From Bog-473 sp963701955 (GTDB taxonomy: Bacteria; Actinomycetota; Acidimicrobiia; Acidimicrobiales; RAAP-2), in NCBI GenBank assembly GCA_963701955.1, contig OY969694.1:2046001-2110000 (forward strand): DNA of 64,000 nucleotides. The letters are read 5' to 3'. The position numbers and the translations under genes are program-made. Positions 57,178 to 64,000 of this stretch are shown here, piece after piece. Positions within the stretch are counted from its first letter, which is position 1. The number at the start of each line of letters is the position of its first letter. The notes under the pieces were generated by a model. It had not been told where the DNA came from. It searched no databases and saw only the letters and a program-made list of their open reading frames with translations.

Positions 57178-60100
57178 TCAGCAGGATTCGATGGCCAACC
57201 CCACCAGGCGGTGGAGGCCGAGGACCAGCGCCGACTCCTCGGCGTGGCGCAACATCTGGGCCACCCGGCCGGCTTCTGCCTCTGGACGACGGCAGCCCAG
57301 CGTCCGGGCCAGGGCGACCTCGGCGGCCACCTCGAACGTGGGGGCGCGCATCCGTCGGGCCAGGCTGAGCGCCGCTTCGAAGTGCACCTCTGCCAGCGCG
57401 AGGTCGCCCATGGTGGCCGCCAAGACGCCCAGGTACTGGTCCGCGGGGCCTGCGCACGCCATCGCCGGTGGGCGCATCACGATCACTGTGCCGGCCAGGG
57501 GTCGCATGCCCTCGTAAATGCGGGAGGAGATCTCCCGGGGCGGAGTCCTGAGGGAACCGCAGGCCGCCGCGGCGATCGTCAGTTCGTGGCCGAGACTCAT
57601 CTCCACGGAGCTTCCCGGGTACTCCAGATCCAGGAACGAGCGCAGGGCCGCCACGGCCTCGTCCGCCTCGCCCGATTCCGCCTGGGCCAGCGCCAGCGCG
57701 CCATACGCCGCGGGATACACGTCGGGCGCCTGCGCCACCGCCTCCCTGAGCTCGTGGTCGGGCCGGCTCAGCTCTCCGCGCTGCCACCAGGTCCACCACA
57801 TGACGGCGGCGTACAGGTTCCTCGCCAGATCGTGATATTCGCGTGCAGCCTCTTCGGCCTGGCGTGCCGAGGACTCCGCGACGACGAACTGGCCGCGCAT
57901 CAGCGCCAGCATGGCGGCAGCGTTGCCGCTGAACGCCACCTCCAACGGGTGGACCGGCCCAGTGTGCCCGGCGTCGAACCGTGCGATCTCTTCGTCGACC
58001 GCATCGACGTCGCCACGGACGAGAAGCTCGCGCACCCGCCACATGTGGCCGGCCAGGGCCAGCCGCTCGCTTCCGGTCTCCTCGGCGATCTCCCCCAATT
58101 CGACCGCGGTCGCCAGTCGCTCCGCGGCGGCCTCCGGGCCCCACAACAGCCGCAGGTGGTTGCTGAGGGCGAACCCGAGTGTCCCCCGGTCCTTCAATCG
58201 CCTCGCCATGGCCACGGCGTCGGAGGTCAGGTCCCGTGATCGTTCGATATCGGCCCAGCTGACCAGGGCTGTCTCCGTGACCTCGGCAACGGCGAGCCGG
58301 GCCGCCACCATCGCTCGGAGGCGCGAGTCCTCCTTCGGCAGCTGCTCCCACGCGTCGCGCAGGGTGCCCACCTGCTCCTCGGTGGGGCGCACCAGTCCCA
58401 GGTAGCTGGGCGGACCGGCGTACAGGGCGGCCGTTGCCAGGCGCTCCACGTCGTGCAGGCCGCGCGCCAGCGTGGCCGCGCGGGCCAGGTTCTCGTCCGC
58501 CGCGGCCATGTCTCCGGCGTTCTGTTGGGCCTGACCCAACGCGAGGAGCACGTCGTAGCGCGTCGTCGTGTCGGACGTCCGCACGACGTGGAGCAGGCGG
58601 AGACAGCGGGTGAAGTGCTCCACCGCCTCCTCGTAGGCCAACATCCGGCTGGCGCGCTCTGCGGCGGCCAGGCTGTAACGCAACGCTCTGTCGGCGTCGG
58701 CCAGGCCCGACCCGAGGTAGAAGTGGTGCGCCAGCTCGCCGAGGTGGTCTTCGTGCGAGTCGGCATGGACGTGCTCGACGGCCACAGCGATCCGGTGGTG
58801 CGCCCGTACCCGCTCACGCCAGGGCATCTCGCTGTAGATGGCGTCCCTGATCAGGGCGTTCGAAAAGGTGAACCGGGGTGGGTCGCTGTCGGTGCTCTGG
58901 CGCAACAGGCGGGTGTTCCAGAGCAGGTCGATGGCGTCGAGTCGGCGCTCGGGGGTGAGCTCGACCGCCTCGGCGATCACTCTGGCCTCCGAGTCGGGCC
59001 CGGCCACCGCCGCTGTCTGCAGGACGTGCACCACGTCCTCGGGGAGCCTCGACACCCGCCGGGCCACCAGCTCGCGGATGGTCTCCGTCGGGGTCAGGTC
59101 CGGCAGCGACGATGCACCGCTCTCGTCGCCCTCGTCCTCACGGGCACGGAACTGTCCCAGGAGCTCGTCGAGAAACAGGGGGTTGCCCCCCGTGAGCTCG
59201 CAGAGGCGAGGAAGCAGCTCGGAGGGGATCTTCGAGGATCCCCGGGCCAGCTCCTCCACGGCATCGGCACCGAGGCCGCTCAGGTGCACCGATTCGATGC
59301 TGCCCGTCGTGCGCAGGTCGGACACCAAGGCAGGCATGGGGCTCCCGGCGGGCACCTCCGTGTCGGTGTACACCCCGATGATGGCCACGTTCGTCCGGTC
59401 AAGGGCCCGCAGCACGTGGCGCAGCAGCAGCAGCGTGGGCTGGTCGGCCCAGTGCAGATCGTCGAACACCACGAGGACCCTGCCGCCGATGCCCAGCTCC
59501 TTGAAGGTGGCGGCGACGGCTTCGAAGAACCGGTAGCGCTCGGCCTCGGGAGCGGCGCCGACGTCCTCGACGGCCGGTGCGTGCTCGCGGAGCCGAACGA
59601 CGAGGCGGGAGAGCTCGCTCAGGCGCCACCGGGGAATGTTGGAGATCCGGTCGGCCGACGTCAGGTCGAACACGCGTCCGAGCACCTCGGCAAAGGGCTG
59701 GAACGGCACGATCGGGCCTTCGTCGCAGCGTCCCCAGAGGACGAGCTCCCCCTCCGCCTCGGCTTCGCGGACAAGCTGGGTCACCAGACGCGTCTTGCCC
59801 ACCCCGGCCTCACCGTCGACCAGCATCAGCCGCTTCTCGCCCCCCAGGGCCGACGCCCACCACTCGCGCAGGAGCGCCGACTCGCGCTCACGCCCCACGA
59901 AGGGGGTCTCATCGGGGGCGGAGGACGCGGGAACGCGGTACCCGGCCGTGGCCGTCGGTCGTCGAGGCTGGACGTCGTCCCCTGACGTGACGCTGGGTTC
60001 GATCGCAGCGAAGTCCAGCGCTGGCTCATGGGTCAAGATGGCGTGTTCCATCCGGGTCACGTCCGTACCAGGCTCGATCCCGAGCTCGGCCACCAAGATG

Positions 60101-60816
60101 GCACGCAGGTCCTGGAAGACACGCAGTGCCTCCGCCTGGCGCCCCGAGCGGTAGAGCGCCAGCATGCGTTGCGACCAGAGCCGCTCGCGCAATGGATGTG
60201 CGCTGGTCAGACCCTCGAGCTCGCCCGTGAGCTCCTCGTGGCGGCCGACACCCAGCGCGGCATCGATCCTGACCTCGGTGGCGGCGAGCCGGAGCTCTTC
60301 GAGCCGGCGGGCCTCGGCACGCGCGAACGACTCGTCGCGCACCTCGCGGTACGCCGCTCCCCTCCAGAGATCCTCGGCCTCGCCGAGAAGGCGGAGCGCC
60401 TCGCCCGCACGGGCGGCGGACAAGGAACCGCGGGCCGTGGCCACCAGCTGCTCGAATCGGAACGCGTCAGTGATGCTCGCCGGAACGTCGAGCAGGTAGC
60501 CCGGCGCACGGGTGACGATGCACCCGTCGGGGGCGCTCGCCGCCCGCAGACGCTTCCGGACACGGGAGATGGTGGAGCGCAACGCGCTGTGGGCGTCCGC
60601 CGCGTCCTCGTCCCCCCACAGGGACTCGGCCAGCTGGTCACCCGAGACGACCAGGTTGCGGTCGATCAGCAGGCGGGCCAGGAGCGCCCTGGCCTTGAGA
60701 CCTCCGACCTCGACGACCGCACCGTCCCACACCAACTCGAACGGACCGAGCACCCGGATTTCGAGGCGACGCGAGTGGGGTGCGCTCCCCCCCTCGATGC
60801 GATCGGTGCCCGACAT
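57178..60816 (-). CDS. SARP-family regulator with BTAD, AAA ATPase and TPR-like domains
   Basis: A 1212-residue multidomain transcription regulator. The N-terminus is an OmpR-type winged helix (LEIRVLGPFELVWDGAVVEV, SALRSTISRVRKRLRAASA), followed by the bacterial transcriptional activation domain to about residue 260 (LWSQRMLALYRSGRQAEALR, ELGIEPGTDV). Next is an AAA/STAND ATPase with Walker A VDGEAGVGKTRLVTQLV and a Walker B-like RVLVVFDDLHWADQPTLLLL. The remaining 550 residues are helical repeats, probably TPR. AfsR-like proteins of this plan control secondary metabolism or stress genes in response to nucleotide state. It stands alone; no biosynthetic cluster adjoins it here. Confidence 0.9.
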   Translation of the reverse strand: MSGTDRIEGGSAPHSRRLEIRVLGPFELVWDGAVVEVGGLKARALLARLLIDRNLVVSGDQLAESLWGDEDAADAHSALRSTISRVRKRLRAASAPDGCIVTRAPGYLLDVPASITDAFRFEQLVATARGSLSAARAGEALRLLGEAEDLWRGAAYREVRDESFARAEARRLEELRLAATEVRIDAALGVGRHEELTGELEGLTSAHPLRERLWSQRMLALYRSGRQAEALRVFQDLRAILVAELGIEPGTDVTRMEHAILTHEPALDFAAIEPSVTSGDDVQPRRPTATAGYRVPASSAPDETPFVGRERESALLREWWASALGGEKRLMLVDGEAGVGKTRLVTQLVREAEAEGELVLWGRCDEGPIVPFQPFAEVLGRVFDLTSADRISNIPRWRLSELSRLVVRLREHAPAVEDVGAAPEAERYRFFEAVAATFKELGIGGRVLVVFDDLHWADQPTLLLLRHVLRALDRTNVAIIGVYTDTEVPAGSPMPALVSDLRTTGSIESVHLSGLGADAVEELARGSSKIPSELLPRLCELTGGNPLFLDELLGQFRAREDEGDESGASSLPDLTPTETIRELVARRVSRLPEDVVHVLQTAAVAGPDSEARVIAEAVELTPERRLDAIDLLWNTRLLRQSTDSDPPRFTFSNALIRDAIYSEMPWRERVRAHHRIAVAVEHVHADSHEDHLGELAHHFYLGSGLADADRALRYSLAAAERASRMLAYEEAVEHFTRCLRLLHVVRTSDTTTRYDVLLALGQAQQNAGDMAAADENLARAATLARGLHDVERLATAALYAGPPSYLGLVRPTEEQVGTLRDAWEQLPKEDSRLRAMVAARLAVAEVTETALVSWADIERSRDLTSDAVAMARRLKDRGTLGFALSNHLRLLWGPEAAAERLATAVELGEIAEETGSERLALAGHMWRVRELLVRGDVDAVDEEIARFDAGHTGPVHPLEVAFSGNAAAMLALMRGQFVVAESSARQAEEAAREYHDLARNLYAAVMWWTWWQRGELSRPDHELREAVAQAPDVYPAAYGALALAQAESGEADEAVAALRSFLDLEYPGSSVEMSLGHELTIAAAACGSLRTPPREISSRIYEGMRPLAGTVIVMRPPAMACAGPADQYLGVLAATMGDLALAEVHFEAALSLARRMRAPTFEVAAEVALARTLGCRRPEAEAGRVAQMLRHAEESALVLGLHRLVGLAIESC

Positions 60817-60888
60817 GCCGGTCCTCCAGATGGCAGTTCGATGTCGATGCTACGCCGAGGTTGCGATCTACTTTTCGCCGGGACCGCC

Positions 60889-61989
60889 TCAGGCTGCCAG
60901 CGCGGCCAACCGCACGAAGAGCGACTGGAGAAGCAGCGCCTCGTTCGGGTTCCTCGGCAGGGCGGCGGCGGACTCGGTGATCAGCGCCACGGCCGCGCCG
61001 GCACTGCGACTGTCGGGATCTCCGACGCTGACCGGACCCGACAGGACGGCGCCGACGACCCGCCCCCGGTAGGTGCGCGCCAGCACTCCGAGGCCGGCGC
61101 GGAGCGCGTCCGTCCGGAAGCGGCGCTCCTCTCGTTGGTGCTGTTCGAGGATTTCCCGGCGACCCGGCAGTCCACGCTCACCCATCTCCTTGGCCGCGGC
61201 GGTCAGGGCCTCCACCTCGCTGGCGTGGGCTGACCGCAGCGGCTCGACGGCGCGGTCGGCCGACTCGAGCACCAGCCGGGCCAGTCGCCAGGCCGAGACG
61301 CCCTCGGAGCGCAGCTCGTCGGGCACCGACGCCCACAGGGCGGCACGCGCCGCGACATCGGGGTCGTCGACCATGACCCGGGCCCGCTCGGGATCACCCC
61401 CGCAGCTGTCGGCCACGACCGCAGCCGTGTCGGCCGGCACCCCCGCATCGGCCAGCCAGCGGGCAATGGCGTCGCGAGGAACGGGCGGGAACACCACCTC
61501 CACGCAACGACTGGCCACCGTGGCCAGTTCGGGCACCACTTCGTCGGCAAGGAGCACGAAGACCGTGTCGCCCGGGGGTTCTTCGAGCGTCTTGAGTAGG
61601 GCGGGGGCCCGCGGGGCGGCCAGGTGGACGTCGAGCACCACGATGACCTGGCGGGTGGCGTGCAGCGGGCGGCGCTGAGCCAGGGCCACGATGTCGCGGA
61701 TCTCCCCGATGGTCACCGACGCGCCGCTGCGTCGCACCACGTGCAGGTCCGGATCGGTGCCTGCCAGCGCGGCACGGCAGGTGGCGCACTCGCCGCAGCC
61801 CCCGTCGGCACACAACAGCGCGGCGGCGAATCCGTACGCGGCCGCCAGGCCCCCGCGTCCCGCCGGGCCCCGGAACAGGTAGGCGTGGACCGGATGTGCA
61901 GCCGCCGCACACAAGGCTGCGACCGCCTCGCTCTGATCGACCACCGCCGAAAAGAGCTCGGGTGCGGGCCGCATCACCTCGGACGTCAC
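60889..61989 (-). CDS. holB: DNA polymerase III subunit delta' (HolB)
   Basis: Clamp-loader subunit of 366 residues. Seen: YLFRGPAGRGGLAAAYGFAA, where the Walker A lysine is replaced, as is normal for the non-hydrolysing delta'; a zinc-binding CADGGCGECATCRAAL; LLKTLEEPPGDTVFVLLA; and VASRCVEVVFPPVP with the SRC motif. GTG 61989 overlaps the tmk stop as GTGA, so the tmk-holB pair is coupled. An ATG five codons later is an alternative. Confidence 0.93.
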   Translation of the reverse strand: MTSEVMRPAPELFSAVVDQSEAVAALCAAAAHPVHAYLFRGPAGRGGLAAAYGFAAALLCADGGCGECATCRAALAGTDPDLHVVRRSGASVTIGEIRDIVALAQRRPLHATRQVIVVLDVHLAAPRAPALLKTLEEPPGDTVFVLLADEVVPELATVASRCVEVVFPPVPRDAIARWLADAGVPADTAAVVADSCGGDPERARVMVDDPDVAARAALWASVPDELRSEGVSAWRLARLVLESADRAVEPLRSAHASEVEALTAAAKEMGERGLPGRREILEQHQREERRFRTDALRAGLGVLARTYRGRVVGAVLSGPVSVGDPDSRSAGAAVALITESAAALPRNPNEALLLQSLFVRLAALAA

Positions 61990-62627
61990 CGGAGCGCTCC
62001 GGGCGGATCCCCGAACCGGCTCCGCACGGCACCCACGATCTGCGAGGTCAAGGTGTCGGGCTCCTCGCGTCCGTCGACGACGAGCCACCTCGAGGGTTCG
62101 GCGGCGGCCAGGGCCAAGAAGCCCTGGCGGACGCGGCCGGCGAACGCACCACCCAGGCCTTCCAGTCTGTCGGGGCCGCCACGACCGCTCGCCCCGGCCA
62201 GTCGCGCCGTCGCCACCTCCACGGGCACGTCCACCAGCACGGCCAGGTCCGCCACCACGCCGTCGGTGGCCCAAGCCACCAAGGTGGCCAGTGCCTGCGG
62301 ATCGAGGCCCTGTCCGTAGCCCTGGTAGGCGATGGTCGAATCGGCGTAGCGATCGGTCACCACCCACGCCCCCGAGGCCAGCGCCGGCTCAACCACGTTC
62401 GCCACGTGCTCGGCCCGATCGGCCACCATCAGGAGTGCCTCGCCCCGGAGGGACAGGTGCGGGGCATCAGGCGCCAGGAGTATGCGACGCAGTTCGGCCC
62501 CGGCCGGAGTCGCACCGGGCTCGAAGGTGAGCTGAGCCCCGAGTGCCGCGGCCACGGCCCGGGCCTGGGTGGACTTGCCGCACCCGTCGATCCCCTCGAG
62601 CGCGATCAGGCGACCTCGGGCCGCCAT
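61986..62627 (-). CDS. tmk: Thymidylate kinase
   Basis: Phosphorylates dTMP to dTDP. The 213-residue protein starts MAARGRLIALEGIDGCGKST with Walker A, has the DRY motif in VVTDRYADSTIAYQGYGQG, and a LID region (AGASGRGGPDRLEGLG). ATG 62627 shares one base with the corrected topA stop (TGATG). In the literal sequence the topA frame runs into tmk without a stop, but this results from an apparent one-base insertion in topA and not from a real fusion. Confidence 0.95.
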   Translation of the reverse strand: MAARGRLIALEGIDGCGKSTQARAVAAALGAQLTFEPGATPAGAELRRILLAPDAPHLSLRGEALLMVADRAEHVANVVEPALASGAWVVTDRYADSTIAYQGYGQGLDPQALATLVAWATDGVVADLAVLVDVPVEVATARLAGASGRGGPDRLEGLGGAFAGRVRQGFLALAAAEPSRWLVVDGREEPDTLTSQIVGAVRSRFGDPPGALR

Positions 62628-64000
62628 CAGCCCTCGTCGGTCGGTGCGGTCTCCACGCCGGCGACGGCCTTCTTTGCCGGCGCCGCCTTCTTGGCCGCCT
62701 TCTTGGCCGGCGCCGCCGTCTTGGCTGGCTTCTTGGCCGGCGCCTTTTCGCTTCTTGGCCGGCGCCTTCTTGGCCGCCTTCTTACGGGTCGAGGGTCCCG
62801 CAGCCCGGCGCTCCGCCAGCAGTTCCGAGGCGCGCTCGATGTCAATGGATTCCACGGAGTCGCCCTTGCGGAGGCTGGCGTTGGTGGTTCCGTCGGTCAC
62901 GTACGGGCCGAAACGACCCTCCTTCACAACGATCGGGAGGTTCGTGGACGGGTCGGTGCCCACCTCGCGCAGGGGCGCCGCGGCGGCACGTCCCCGACGC
63001 TGTTTGGGTTGCGCGAAGAGCGCCCGTGCCTCGTCGAGGTTCACGCTCAGCAACTGCTCCTCACTGGTCAGGCTGCGCGTGTCGGAACCACGCTTGAGGT
63101 AGGGGCCGAAGCGCCCGTTGTGGGCGACGACCTCCTCTCCCGTGTCGGGGTCGGTGCCAACGGTCCGGGGGATGCGCAGCAGCTCGAGTGCCTGCTCGAG
63201 GGTGAGCGTCGAGGGATCCATCGACGAGAAGAGGGAGGCCGTCCGGGGCTTCTCGCCTCCTTCGACCAGGTCACCCACCTGGACGTAGGGGCCGAATCGT
63301 CCGGCTCTGAGCGAAATGTCCAACCCGCTCCCGGGATCGATTCCGAGCACGCGGTCGTGTGAGGGCGCGGCGAGGATCTCCTCGGCGCGGGCGACCGTGA
63401 GCTCGTCGGGCGCGAGGTCGTCGGGGATGGAAGCCCGGTCGTCACCGCGCTGGAGGTACGGGCCGTAGCGCCCAACCCGCGCCACGATCTCTTGGCCATC
63501 GCCCCCCACGCCCAGCGGGATGGAGTTGATCTCACGTGCGTCGATCTCACTCAGGTGCAACGCCACCGTCGCCTTGAGGCCAACGGCGTCCACGTCGTCG
63601 CCGCGCGCCCCCGATGCGCCCGCACGGCCGTTGGGGACCCCGGCGACCGCGTCGGGCACGGCACTGCCGAAGTAGAACCGGGTCAGCCAGGGCAGCACCT
63701 CTTCGCGGCCGGCGGCGATCTCGTCGAGATCGTCCTCCATGCTTGCGGTGAACCCGTAGTCGACGAGATCGCCGAAGTAGCGCTCGAGCAGTCCCACCAC
63801 GGCGAAGGCGGTGAAGCTCGGGACGAGCGCCGTACCCTTCTTCCACACGTACCCTCGGTCGAGGATGGTGGCGATGACGCTGGCATAGGTGGACGGCCGG
63901 CCCACCCCCAGCTCCTCCATGGCCTTGACAAGGGATGCCTCGGTGTAGCGGGCCGGCGGCTGGGTGGCGTGGTCGCCCGGGACGAACTCGGCGCCCTGGA
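62627..64000 (-). CDS. topA: DNA topoisomerase I (partial, with an apparent +1 frameshift)
   Basis: C-terminal part of type IA topoisomerase; the N-terminal Toprim and active-site Tyr region lie beyond the window. The visible part begins in the catalytic core (QPPARYTEASLVKAMEELGV, GRPSTYASVIATI), then has four Topo_C repeats marked by VGRYGPYLQRGD, AGRFGPYVQVGD, NGRFGPYLKRGS and EGRFGPYVTDGT. The tail is Lys/Ala/Pro-rich. At the T4 run 62745-62748 the tail changes from KKAAKKAPAKK to Gly/Gln-rich nonsense; removing one base restores KAPAKKPAKTAAPAKKAAKK and a stop at 62627. Confidence 0.93.

Noticed and set aside
61986..63920. A single 644-residue TopA-Tmk fusion protein
   Set aside because: The join depends on one surplus base in a T4 run; the alternative frame restores a Lys-rich TopA tail and a stop that touches the tmk ATG.

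Overview
The window is GC-rich chromosomal DNA with almost no non-coding space, frequent GTG starts and many 4-base stop/start overlaps. The gene set (CarD, DisA, mycothiol-type SigR/RsrA pair, SARP regulator, GpgS, HemQ, MurL/MurD2) points to an actinobacterium. The secreted protein ending in tandem GYWLVASDGGVFSYGDA-type repeats resembles proteins common in Acidimicrobiia, so that class is the best guess; this is inference from recalled families, not a search. There is no prophage, insertion sequence or CRISPR array.

Layout. 1-7.7 kb: end of a molybdate/tungstate ABC transporter, a FEN-like exonuclease, a DHA2 drug exporter, prephenate dehydratase and larB-larC (nickel-pincer cofactor). 7.7-15.2 kb: a PLP decarboxylase, an amidase-exporter pair, GNAT, NUDIX, then hemQ-larE-NIL. 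15.3-18.8 kb: groEL behind a CIRCE operator, and threonine synthase plus a MoaD-like carrier behind a SAM riboswitch. 18.9-23.4 kb: gpgS-otsA against otsB, tRNA-Thr(UGU) and mscL. 23.4-31.2 kb: clpC, radA, disA, carD, ispD, ispF and rlmB, all reading leftward. 31.4-47 kb: a prenyl synthase, then a long leftward run sigR-rsrA-metalloprotease-tilS/hpt-folE-folP-(phosphatase-like)-folB-folK-DUF2520-panC-panD-nadB-nadC-coaX-lysS. This run makes folate, pantothenate, NAD and CoA precursors in what looks like one or a few transcripts. 47-57 kb is more open and remodelled: a Fur-family gene lacking its 5' end, murL-murD2, a CADD-like diiron protein, the repeat protein, and an 880-bp stretch with only doubtful small ORFs. 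57-64 kb: tRNA-Thr(CGU), a 1212-residue SARP regulator, and holB-tmk-topA.

Three genes (nadB, the repeat protein and topA) each carry one apparent single-base indel in a short homopolymer. Correcting each restores a credible protein and, for nadB and topA, the usual junction with the next gene. This looks more like consensus error than decay, and it explains a spurious in-frame TopA-Tmk fusion.

The most interesting items are: the SAM riboswitch on thrC, with the ribosome-binding site built into its closing stem; a tyrosine-phosphatase-like protein with Gln for the catalytic Cys inside the folate operon; a CADD-like protein that keeps the recalled Tyr and Lys of self-sacrificing pABA synthases; a MurL/MurD2 peptidoglycan branch; and a paired AACA-N4-TGTT element found twice, once beside the broken Fur gene.
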